Shown: positions 32,643 through 40,207 of the stretch, one piece after another
How positions within the stretch are numbered: position 1 is the first letter of the stretch
Layout of the letters: every line of letters starts with the position of its first letter
NCBI GenBank assembly: GCA_016235155.1
Contig: JACRLW010000029.1
Coordinates: 20,693 to 84,692 of the forward strand
Reading direction: 5' to 3'
DNA from: Planctomycetota bacterium
GTDB lineage: Bacteria > Planctomycetota > UBA1135 > UBA2386
Length of the DNA: 64,000 bases
Position numbers and translations under genes: made by a program
The notes under the pieces: generated by a model
Told to the model about the DNA's origin: nothing
The model's database searches: none
Seen by the model: the letters and a program-made list of their open reading frames with translations, nothing else

Positions 32643-32747
32643 GCGCTGCGCCGTGGACGGCTGGCGCTCCTCCACCGCGATGTATCGCGCTTCGACCCGG
32701 ATCGCGCGCCACGCCGCATCGGTCACTTGGACCGTGTACGTCGTCAT
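32643..32747 (-). pseudogene. Truncated duplicate of the RelE/ParE toxin
   Basis: The first 35 residues match the toxin at 30846-31178 with one or two changes ('MTTYTVQVTDAAWRAIRVEA', then 'RYIAVEERQPSTAQR'), after which the sequence passes through a short shared 'TTCGCGA' block into unrelated DNA. All of the catalytic strands are missing, so it cannot be a toxin. The frame continues open but is not protein-like. Confidence 0.8.
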
Positions 32748-33019
32748 CGACGCAACTTCACGCCGAGCTCCTTCGCCAATCGCTTCGAGGCCGGCTTCAT
32801 CGGGCGAGTCCGACCCGCTCGCACGTCGTCCATGCCTCGCTCGATCATCGCGATCCGCTCGGCGAGCGCGTCGTACGCCTCCGGACCGAGGACGACCGCG
32901 TCGGTGTGGCCGTTCGTCGTGACGTAGAGCGGTCGTCCCGTCTCTCGGACCTGGCGGGAGTGCTGGCGGAGATTCTGCCGGTGTCCGGTGAAGCTGGTGA
33001 TGCCCGTGATTCGGTGCAT
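32744..33019 (-). CDS. Phd/YefM-type antitoxin, orphan second copy
   Basis: A 91-residue antitoxin nearly identical to the one at 31175-31468. Differences are in the first residues ('MHRITGITSFTGHRQNLRQH'), a seven-residue deletion in the helix after 'EAYDAL', and a few substitutions ('KPASKRLAKELG'). The open frame is intact and still has the ATGA overlap with its toxin, but that toxin is truncated. It may repress the intact operon or neutralise the neighbouring toxin, acting as an anti-addiction copy; this is inference. Confidence 0.8.
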   Translation of the reverse strand: MHRITGITSFTGHRQNLRQHSRQVRETGRPLYVTTNGHTDAVVLGPEAYDALAERIAMIERGMDDVRAGRTRPMKPASKRLAKELGVKLRR

Positions 33020-33052
33020 GGCAGTCGCGCATCGAGCGGATCGCCGCGGTCC

Positions 33053-34929
33053 TCACCCTGCAACTGCGGTCGGGTTGGCGACGCCGCGGGCCCCTTCCTC
33101 GACGGCGAGCTTGCGGATCTGGCGTCGTCCTTGCCGAGGTCGAACGCGTGCCGGGCGTGCTCGCGGGACTGGCCGAGATTGCGCATCGCAGGGACCGGGA
33201 CCTGACCCAGGAGCCGCGCGAGTTCCACGCGGACGCGGGGGTCGTCCCGGATCTCGAGCGCCTTCTCCAGCTCGCGCTGCGCCTCGCGGTAGCGATTCAA
33301 CCCGATCAGGTTCCTCGCCCAGTGCAGCTTGCCGTCGAGGCTGTTCGGGGTCAGGTCGAGTCGCCGCGGCGTGTCTCGCGAGTCGTTGCGCCAGTCGAGC
33401 ACTCGATGCAGCCACTCGTCGTCGAGCAGCGCGTCACGCACGACCTCGAGTCGGTAGGGCGGTCCGTCGGGCGAGAGCAGCTTCTTGAACGCGTCGAGTT
33501 CGTTGCGCTTCGCTGCGGCGTCCCAGCAGACGAGCAGGTCCGACGCGGTTCGGACCCCGAAGGTGCGCAGGCTCGCGCGACCCTCGTCGGACGAGTCCAG
33601 GACGACGTGCAGATACAGGATCGACTGGTCGATCCAGTCGACGAGGCGCGGCACCGGGATCCTCGTCTCGAGCACGAGGCCGATCAGGTCGGTGTGAGCG
33701 AAGCTCTCGACGTTGACGATCCCTTCCTGTTCCAACCGTGCCCGGTCGTAGAGGTCGATGCCCTCGAGCTTCGTGAGCGGGTGCTTCTCCGCCTCCGGGA
33801 CCATGGATCCGCGCCCGCTGACCTTCTCGCGCAGGAGCGTGAACAACGCCTCCGGGACGATTCCGATCAGGAACGCCGTGACGAGAGTGAGCCAATGCTC
33901 GTCGGCGGACGAGGTCATCGCGTCGAGGACCCAGCACAGCACCGCGACCGTCAAGATGCGGATCGTGATGTAGCCGTAGACCTTCGGCTTGAGATCGCCG
34001 CGCGCGTAGCGGCGAGCGATGAGTTGCAGCGCGAAGAAGTACGCGCCCAGGAACCCGAAGACCGGCGCGACGGGGTTCGGCGTCAACGGCGAGCGCAGGG
34101 CTGCCGCGCCCACCGGTCCGACCGGCATGAAGGCGACGATCCACCCGAGCGTGATCACGAACGTGCACAGCAGCACCGGCCAGCGGGTGCCCGGAGCGAG
34201 TCTCCCGCGGCCCTCGCTCTCGGGGCCGAACGTCTCGTTGATCTGCGCGCCGTAGCGCGCGTTGACGTCGGCCCGGGAGCGGAGGCGACGGTCGAGGCGG
34301 AACAGGTCACGGTAGAGCTGGGTCCGGATCGTCTCGAGCCGGTAGCGATCGAAGAGGAAGAACAGGAGGTTCGGCAGGAGCGAAGCCGTGGCGATGAACG
34401 CCAGCTGGACGATCCGGACGAAGGCCTCGGGCGAGGCACCGCGCAAGAGTTCCGAGCCGCTCCCGAACCAGTAGATCGTCGCGGCAGGGAGTCCGACGCC
34501 GATCGCCAGGATGCCCCCCAGGCTGACGGCTTGAGACGCGATCCGTCCCAGTGCGCGGGGCGTTCCCGATTGGACGATCGCGGTCACCGTGACGATCACG
34601 ACGTAGAGGCCGGCCGCGATCAGCCAGGTGAGGCCGGGATTCCTCACCGGCCAGGACTTGTCGTCGATGTCGTCCGGCGAAGTGATCGTCGCAGCGACGA
34701 TCACGAGGGCGAACGCCAGGACGAACGCGAGACTGATGGTCTTCTCGACGACGTCGCTCGGCGTCTCGGTCCACGTGCTGACGATGCCGGCCTCTTTCGC
34801 GGTCGCGAAGTCGAAGCCGTCGTCGTCCTTCTCCGAGCTCCGCGTCTCGAACGGCGCGAGGGCCAGGACCCTTCCGTCGGCGCCGAACAACTCGAGGGCG
34901 TCAGGCGTGTCGTTCCGGATCACCTTCAT
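33053..34929 (-). CDS. Polytopic membrane protein with C-terminal helical repeats; probable frameshift near 33121
   Basis: From ATG 34929 ('MKVIRNDTPDALELFGADGR') the protein has a short soluble start, two TM segments (about 64-80 and 92-115), further TM pairs to about residue 350, and a soluble C-terminal half with 'LTKLEGIDLYDRARLEQEGI' (helix-hairpin-helix-like) and a TPR-like end 'NRYREAQRELEKALEIRDD'. The unbroken frame runs on to 32845 but becomes Arg/Ser/Pro-rich after 'DLGKDDA'. Adding one base near 33120-33121 restores 'QIRKLAVEEGARGVANPTAV' and a stop at 33053, just before the duplicated antitoxin segment. So either a recent one-base deletion or a sequencing error is likely. No family or function recognised. 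Confidence 0.65.
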
Positions 34930-34986
34930 CTCGACGACTCCGCGCTGGTCCACTCGTGCGCGCGGCGGACTCCGCGCGCGGTCAAG

Positions 34987-35214
34987 TCACACCTCATCCG
35001 CAAACGGCATCGTCAACCGGTACCGATCGGTCGCGACGAGCGGGTCGGGGCTGGTCCGACGGCCGCTGCGGCCGTCGAGGTCGTCGCTCTCCTTCGCTTC
35101 AGGTCGTTCGCGGGTCGCCGTGGCCGACCCGGGGGTCGCGTGGTCCGCGTTGTGCTTGGCGCCGCGAGGCGGCTGCGCCGCGCGGGACGTCCCCGTCGAA
35201 TCGAGGTTCGTCAT
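34987..35214 (-). CDS. Small hydrophilic protein, unknown function
   Basis: A 75-residue protein, 'MTNLDSTGTSRAAQPPRGAK' and on to '...LVATDRYRLTMPFADEV'. It is rich in charged and small residues and probably unstructured except for the end. A strong Shine-Dalgarno sequence GGAGG lies 4 nt before ATG 35214, which supports translation and selects this start over the ATG 57 nt upstream. It precedes the 33053-34929 membrane protein gene and may share its transcript. No family recognised. Confidence 0.5.
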   Translation of the reverse strand: MTNLDSTGTSRAAQPPRGAKHNADHATPGSATATRERPEAKESDDLDGRSGRRTSPDPLVATDRYRLTMPFADEV

Positions 35215-35274
35215 GGGTCCTCCGGACTGAGGGAAGGGGCGCACGATAGGCAGCACCGAAGAGGCCGGCAACCC

Positions 35275-35382
35275 TCAGGAACTGCACCAGCCCAGCAGCA
35301 TGGGGAGGACGGCGATCGCCGCGTAGAGGACCAGCAGAGCGCGGAACTCGCCGGCGAGGCGGCGCGCGGGGCGGTCAGTCAT
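35275..35382 (-). CDS. 35-residue single-pass membrane peptide coupled to the permease
   Basis: MTDRPARRLAGEFRALLVLY followed by AAIAVLPMLLGWCSS: a basic N-terminus and one hydrophobic helix. Its ATG overlaps the stop of the upstream permease gene by ATGA, so it should be translated with it. Small single-pass proteins of this kind often stabilise or regulate a larger membrane partner; this role is inferred. Confidence 0.5.
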   Translation of the reverse strand: MTDRPARRLAGEFRALLVLYAAIAVLPMLLGWCSS

Positions 35383-36875
35383 GCGGGCAGCTCCGCGGCG
35401 CGCGACCGGCAGGAGAGCAGTCGTCGCCAGGCCGCCAGCAGCACCAGGACGGCGATCGCGCTCGACCAGGCGCTGCCCGCGATGGTCGCGAAGCCGGCGC
35501 CGAGGCCAGCGAGAAGGAGCGTCGGCAGGAAGAGTCGGCCGGGGTCGAGGCCGCGGGGATCGTCGTCGGTCGCGGTGAAGGCGATCGCGTCGAGGTCGCG
35601 CACGGCGTGGGCAGTCGCGAACACCGAGAGCCCGATCGCGAAGGCGACGAGATCGAGCGCGGCGAGGACCGACGCGCCGGACCACGCGACGAAGGGCAGC
35701 GCGACGAGGAGCACGGGCGTCGTGACGTACATCACGAGCGCGAGCAACGCCCCCTCGCGCGCGAGCACGCGGGCGCGCGCGTCGTAGGGACAGGTCGCGA
35801 ACACGAGCGAAGCGCCGTCCTGCTCGGCGCGCGGCAGGAACGCCGCGAGGAACGGCATGCCCATCGCCGGCATCAGCAGAGCGATGCCGAGCAGGAGTTC
35901 GCGGCCGGAGCGATCCTCGCCGGCGAAGGTCAACCCCAACATCGCCGCCGGCATCCCGACGAGCGGCAGCACGCGCGCACGGAACGCCGCGCTGCGGAAC
36001 AACATCGCCGACGTCCACGCGGTCACGCCGCGCAGCGGTCCCTCGCCGGCGAGGTGCCGGTGCAGGCGGGCGATCGGCGGGAAGGGGCGACGTATCGTTC
36101 CGTGTCCGGTGCGGATCGCGTCGCCGACCAGGCCGTCGAGGACGAACAGCCCGAGCGCGATCGCGAGCAGGACCAGCGCGGCGTCGATCGCGGCGGGATC
36201 GGCGAGCCAACGCGCCGCCCAGAACGGCGGCCAGGCCCAGGCGAGCTCCGCGAACGGCAACGCGTCGCGTCCGCCGCGCAGCGCGGGGAGGCCGACGATG
36301 AAGCCCGCGAAGCCGAGGCCGAGCAGCAGCGCGCGCAAGGTCCCCGCCGCGAGCGCCGCGCGCAGAGCCCCGAAGCCGCGCGCCGTCGCGCGGATCGCGA
36401 TCTGCAAGGCGCCGGCGAGCAACGCGGCGAGCACGACGGCGAGCGCGAGGTAGGCGGGCACGACGATCGCCGAGCCCTGCACGAGGAACGCGCAGAGCAC
36501 CGCCGGCGGGATCGCCATGCCCAGCGCGAGCAGGGCCGTGCGCAGCAGTCCGTGCAGCGCGTGCGCGAGCGGCAGCGTGACGCGACCCAAGGGCGCGGTT
36601 CCGAAGAGCTGGCGGTCGGCGAGACGTCGCGCTTCGCGGTCGGGATCGGCGAGCGCGGCGACGCCGACGAGCAGCGTCGACAGCGACAGGTTCAACGCCG
36701 CGAAGCGTTCGAGCGACAGGCTCGGTTCGAACACCACGGCGGCGAGCGCGAACGCGAGGAACGACTGGCCGAAGATCGACGACGTGAGCGCCGAGCTCTC
36801 GCGTCCCGGTTCGCGCGCGTCCCCGAAGAAGTCGAGGAGCAGCCAGGTGCGGAGCAGCAGTCCGACCTTGCGCAT
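35379..36875 (-). CDS. Large membrane protein resembling an ABC-type permease
   Basis: A 498-residue protein with about 10-12 hydrophobic segments, starting with 'VGLLLRTWLLLDFFGDARE' and including 'LVLLAIALGLFVLDGLVGDAI' and a late block 'LLGIALLMPAMGMPFLAAFLPRAEQDGAS...CPYDARARVLAREGALLALVMY'. The 'PRAEQDGASLVFATCPYD' and 'A.AREGA' arrangement resembles ABC-2 permeases whose coupling loops contact an ATPase. No ATPase gene is adjacent; the only one in the window is a pseudogene at 51967. The gene starts one base after the FIST gene stops, and is followed by the 35-residue peptide, so the three form one unit. Confidence 0.65.
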   Translation of the reverse strand: MRKVGLLLRTWLLLDFFGDAREPGRESSALTSSIFGQSFLAFALAAVVFEPSLSLERFAALNLSLSTLLVGVAALADPDREARRLADRQLFGTAPLGRVTLPLAHALHGLLRTALLALGMAIPPAVLCAFLVQGSAIVVPAYLALAVVLAALLAGALQIAIRATARGFGALRAALAAGTLRALLLGLGFAGFIVGLPALRGGRDALPFAELAWAWPPFWAARWLADPAAIDAALVLLAIALGLFVLDGLVGDAIRTGHGTIRRPFPPIARLHRHLAGEGPLRGVTAWTSAMLFRSAAFRARVLPLVGMPAAMLGLTFAGEDRSGRELLLGIALLMPAMGMPFLAAFLPRAEQDGASLVFATCPYDARARVLAREGALLALVMYVTTPVLLVALPFVAWSGASVLAALDLVAFAIGLSVFATAHAVRDLDAIAFTATDDDPRGLDPGRLFLPTLLLAGLGAGFATIAGSAWSSAIAVLVLLAAWRRLLSCRSRAAELPA

Positions 36876-38060
36876 TCAGCCCTGGCTCGGGCGGCGGATC
36901 AGCGCGAACGCCGACGTGTAGCCGTGGAGATGGGTGTTCGCTCCGATCGGCCCGATCTCGCCGTTGCAGAAGAACCCCGCAATCGGGACGTCGCCGAAGT
37001 GGCTCAGGAACGCCCGCGTGTCGTGGTCGGCGTCGCCGTAGAGCCCGACGCCGCGGCCGAGGCAGGCGAACAACAGCGCCGCCGCCGGCTTCGGCGACGC
37101 GGGCACGCGCGCGAACGAGCGACGGAGGTCGGTCTCGCTCGCGTCCCGGTCGCGGAGGTGGAAGCGGATCTTGCGACCGACCGACGGCCGGCCGGCGATC
37201 GCGAGGCTGCCGCGCTTGCGATCGAGTCCGACGATGTTCCGCATCAGGTACTCGCCCTCGTCCGGCGCATCGGCGGCGAACGGGTCCATCGCGAGACCGA
37301 TGAACATCGGCGAGCTGCGGATGATCTCGAGCTCCCTCTCGTCGAGCGAGTCGATCTGCGCCTTGAGGAAGGCGAGCGCCGGCTGGCCGTCGACCGTGAC
37401 GAGGTCCTGACCCGAACCTGCGGTCACGGTCCCGGCGCGACCGATCGGCCGACAACCCTGGGCGACCACCGCCTCGACGATCACTTCGCCGGAGAACGCG
37501 ACGACCACCGCACCCTGGTCGAGCGACGTTTCCCCCGCGAACACGCGCTGTGTTCCCGCCTGCTCGCCGCCGCTGACCAGTCCGCCGATCTTCGGCGCGT
37601 TCGGGAAGGCGTAGTCGAGTCCGGTGAGCAGCGCAGCGACCGGAAAGCGCCACGGATCGGGGAGGACCAGCAGGCCGCGGATCCGGTCGTGCGGCGTCGC
37701 GAACAGCGCATGCCACGCGCCGGGCGGCGCGTCGGGATCGGGCAGGTCCTGCTGCTGGAGGACGCGGACTTCGACCTTGCAGCGCGGCAGTCGGCCGGCG
37801 AGCACGGTGAGGCCGGCCGTCTCTTCGATCTCGTGACCTGCGCCGATCACGCCGCCGCCCGAGCACCCGGCGATCGCGCTCGACGGGAACGCCGCGGCGA
37901 GTCGCGCCGGGATCCGGTCGAGGTCGCCGAGCTTCGGCGTCGCGAAGGCGAGCACGAGATCGGGCGACGCCTCGCCGAACGCCGCGCGCAGCGAAGCGAT
38001 CGCTTCGTCGCACGCGGCATCCGGATCGCGCGCGGTCGAGAGGGCCGTCCTGAACTGCAT
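36876..38060 (-). CDS. FIST-domain signal-transduction protein
   Basis: A 394-residue protein with both halves of the FIST sensor. The FIST_N part (about 1-215) includes 'PDLVLAFATPKLGDLDRIPARLAAAFPSSAIAGCSGGGVIG' in segments and 'NAPKIGGLVSGGEQAGTQRVF'. The FIST_C part (about 225-390) includes 'ADAPDEGEYLMRNIVGLD', 'ALLFACLGRGVGLYG' and 'VPIAGFFCNGEIGPIGANTHLHG', the diagnostic ending. FIST domains are thought to sense small ligands such as amino acids. The protein has no output domain, so it may act on the membrane protein encoded immediately downstream. A TAGCAT hexamer lies 11 nt before the ATG. Confidence 0.9.
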   Translation of the reverse strand: MQFRTALSTARDPDAACDEAIASLRAAFGEASPDLVLAFATPKLGDLDRIPARLAAAFPSSAIAGCSGGGVIGAGHEIEETAGLTVLAGRLPRCKVEVRVLQQQDLPDPDAPPGAWHALFATPHDRIRGLLVLPDPWRFPVAALLTGLDYAFPNAPKIGGLVSGGEQAGTQRVFAGETSLDQGAVVVAFSGEVIVEAVVAQGCRPIGRAGTVTAGSGQDLVTVDGQPALAFLKAQIDSLDERELEIIRSSPMFIGLAMDPFAADAPDEGEYLMRNIVGLDRKRGSLAIAGRPSVGRKIRFHLRDRDASETDLRRSFARVPASPKPAAALLFACLGRGVGLYGDADHDTRAFLSHFGDVPIAGFFCNGEIGPIGANTHLHGYTSAFALIRRPSQG

Positions 38061-38162
38061 CGTCGGTCGCGATGCTACCTCCAAGATTGCGGACGGCGAG
38101 GCGCCGGTGATCGCGTCGGGGAGCTTGCGCTGCGGCGGCGCGCGACCGATCGTCGCCGCCCC

Positions 38163-39182
38163 ATGGCGAGCTCCCTGATCGTCCCCGTCACCACGATCGA
38201 CACGATCGCTCCGCATCCCGGCGCCGATCGCCTCGAGATCGCGCGCGTGCTCGGCTGGCAGGTCGTCGTGCCGAAGGGCCGCCATCGCGCGGGCGACAAA
38301 GTCGTCTACTTCCCGCCCGACGCGATCGTGCCGCAGGAGCACAGCGACCGCTTCGGCGTGACGCAGTACCTCCAGAAGGGCCGGGTGAAGTGCGCGCGGC
38401 TGCGCGGCGAGCCGAGCTTCGGATTCCTCGTCGCGCCCGACGATCCCCAGGTGCCGGTCGGAACCGATCTCGCTTCGCACTACGGCGTGACGAAGTTCGA
38501 GCCGCCGGTGCGGCCGATGGCGGGCGACGCCGAAGCCGACGATCCCTTGTTCCCCCGCTACACGGACATCGAGAACCTCCGCAACTTCCCCGACGCGCTC
38601 GTGGCGGGAGAAACGGTGGTGCTGACCGAGAAGGTGCACGGCACGAACTGCCGGGTCGGCATCGTCGACGGCGATCGGATGGCCGGTTCGATGGGCGTGC
38701 GGCGCAAGGCCCCGCCGCCCGAGGAACTGCGGCGCAGCACCTACTGGATGCCGTTCTCGTCGAACGCCGTCACGAGCCTGCTCGAACACTTCGCGGCGAG
38801 TCACCGTCAGGTCGTGTTGTTCGGCGAGGTCTTCGGCCGCGGCATCCAGTCGTTCCACTACGGGTTCCGCAGCGAACTCGGGTTCGCCGCGTTCGACCTG
38901 CTCGTCGACGGCAGGTACCTCGACTGGCCGGACCTGAAGGACGTGCTCGCGAAGTTCGCCGTGCCCGCCGTCCCCGTGTTGTTCGAAGGTCCGCTCGACA
39001 TCGAGGTCGTGAAGCGCCACAGCGCCGGCAAGACGACCTACGGCGACGAACACATCCGCGAAGGCGTCGTGATCCGTCCCGTGCGCGAGCGGATCGATCC
39101 GCGCTTCGGGCGCGTCGTGCTGAAGTACCTCGGCGACGCCTGGCTGCTCGATGACAAGAAGACGGACTTCACCGAGCAGTGA
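38163..39182 (+). CDS. RNA ligase of the Rnl2-like DRB0094 type
   Basis: A 339-residue ATP-dependent ligase with an N-terminal OB-like domain (about 1-110, 'LIVPVTTIDTIAPHPGADRLEIARV' in segments) and a nucleotidyltransferase domain. Visible motifs: motif I K-V-H-G-T-N with the adenylated Lys157, 'LFGEVFGRGIQ' (219-229), 'LGFAAFDLLVDG' (239-250), motif IV 'REGVVIRPV' (299-307) and motif V 'VVLKYLG' with Lys321. The fused N-terminal domain is the layout of Deinococcus radiodurans DraRnl (Rnl5), which seals RNA nicks. A role in RNA repair is inferred; no RNA end-healing enzyme lies next to it. Confidence 0.88.
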   Translation: MASSLIVPVTTIDTIAPHPGADRLEIARVLGWQVVVPKGRHRAGDKVVYFPPDAIVPQEHSDRFGVTQYLQKGRVKCARLRGEPSFGFLVAPDDPQVPVGTDLASHYGVTKFEPPVRPMAGDAEADDPLFPRYTDIENLRNFPDALVAGETVVLTEKVHGTNCRVGIVDGDRMAGSMGVRRKAPPPEELRRSTYWMPFSSNAVTSLLEHFAASHRQVVLFGEVFGRGIQSFHYGFRSELGFAAFDLLVDGRYLDWPDLKDVLAKFAVPAVPVLFEGPLDIEVVKRHSAGKTTYGDEHIREGVVIRPVRERIDPRFGRVVLKYLGDAWLLDDKKTDFTEQ

Positions 39183-39282
39183 TACGTCGGCACGGATTGC
39201 GCTGACCGGGCCATGAACGACGGGGACCTCTCGAACGATTCGACGCTCGGCGACGACACGAAGGTGTGACTGTCGAGGGCCG

Positions 39283-39412
39283 GCGGCGCCGCGACCGGGG
39301 TGGCGCATTGCGCCACTTCGCGCCTCTGCGCCGACCTCGACCGCTCTCGTGGCCGGGGCCCACCGTCCACCGGATCCTCGCAGGACGCGAGGATCCGGTG
39401 GACTATGGGCTC
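39283..39412 (+). repeat. Dispersed hairpin element, copy 4 (internally deleted), directly before a start codon
   Basis: It keeps the outer hairpin TGGCGCA/TGCGCCA (39301-39315), the middle block 'GACCTCGACCGCTCT' and the final hairpin, but lacks the GCAACCC and GTCGTCGC stems. The final hairpin is a perfect 17-bp stem: GTCCACCGGATCCTCGC (39365-39381) pairs with 39387-39403 around the loop AGGAC. The ATG of the next gene follows 9 nt later. Relative to copies 1-3 the arms have changed on both sides, so pairing is preserved. Confidence 0.75.
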
Positions 39413-40177
39413 ATGCACGTCCTGTTGATCGGTCCCCGCGGCGATGACGGCGACGCACGGTCGGCGCGCACCGTGCTCGCGGGACTCGCGCGGGCGGCCG
39501 TCGCGGCCGGCGAGCGCGTGAGCTGGCTCGGAACGGCGGACGACGGCGGGCTGCCGGCCGACGATCGCATCGAACGGATCACGACAGGATCCCGTGCGCC
39601 GCGGTTTCGTCGCGTCGAAGCCTGGCTCACCGATGCGCCGCGCGAGCGTGCGCTGTGCAAGACGCTCCGCGAAGCACCGTGCGATCTCGTCCACGTGCAT
39701 GGCTTCGGCGGCGCCTACTCGTATCTCCTGCCCTGGCTCGCCGATCGGCTCGGCGTGCCGGTGGTCGTGCTCGCGGCGCCGATCGAGCCGGTGCTCTGTC
39801 ATCGCAAGACGATGATCGACGCGCGCGGCGAGCGCTGCATGGTGTGGGACGACGCGCTGCGCTGCGCGCGCTGTTGCCGAACGCGCAGCGCGGACGGACT
39901 CGGCGGCGCGGCGTCGATGGCGGCGGCACTCTGTCGTCCGCTGCGCGGCCTCTCGCCGTTCCCGCACCGGACCGCCTTCCTGAACCGGCTCGACATGCTC
40001 GCGCAGGGACTCGGCGTCGCGCGGACGGTCGTGGTCGCCGATGCCGCGGCGCGCGACGCGATCCTCGCGCTCGGCGTGCAGGAGCGCTCGATCCGCTGCG
40101 GGGTTCCGTCCGATGCAGGTGACTGGCTGGAACTGTGGCGCCAAGCACTACCATCCCGCCCGCCTGCGCCGGCCTGA
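39413..40177 (+). CDS. Short GT-B-type glycosyltransferase-like protein (N-terminal domain only)
   Basis: A 254-residue protein that starts 'MHVLLIGPRGDDGDARSART' and continues 'VLAGLARAAVAAGERVSWLG', the first Rossmann strand and helix of GT4-type glycosyltransferases. 'CDLVHVHGFGGAYSYLLPWLADRLGVPVVV' in segments is the usual DVVHVH motif, and 'CHRKTMIDARGERCMVWDDALRCARCC' has the Cys-rich loop seen in some GT4 enzymes. The nucleotide-sugar-binding C-terminal domain with its E-x7-E motif is missing, since the frame stops after 'RCGVPSDAGDWLELWRQ'. It could be a truncated gene or an acceptor-binding partner. It lies directly after a hairpin element. Confidence 0.6.
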   Translation: MHVLLIGPRGDDGDARSARTVLAGLARAAVAAGERVSWLGTADDGGLPADDRIERITTGSRAPRFRRVEAWLTDAPRERALCKTLREAPCDLVHVHGFGGAYSYLLPWLADRLGVPVVVLAAPIEPVLCHRKTMIDARGERCMVWDDALRCARCCRTRSADGLGGAASMAAALCRPLRGLSPFPHRTAFLNRLDMLAQGLGVARTVVVADAAARDAILALGVQERSIRCGVPSDAGDWLELWRQALPSRPPAPA

Positions 40178-40207
40178 TCCCGCGACCCGCGACGACGACC
40201 GCCTCCC

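Noticed and set aside
32845-33052. C-terminal extension of the large membrane protein antisense to the orphan antitoxin
   Set aside because: Sequence is Arg/Ser/Pro-rich and non-protein-like; the alternative frame ending at 33053 fits better.
35607-38162. Plus-strand frame running into the RNA ligase gene
   Set aside because: Everything before ATG 38163 is antisense to the permease and FIST genes and lacks protein-like composition.
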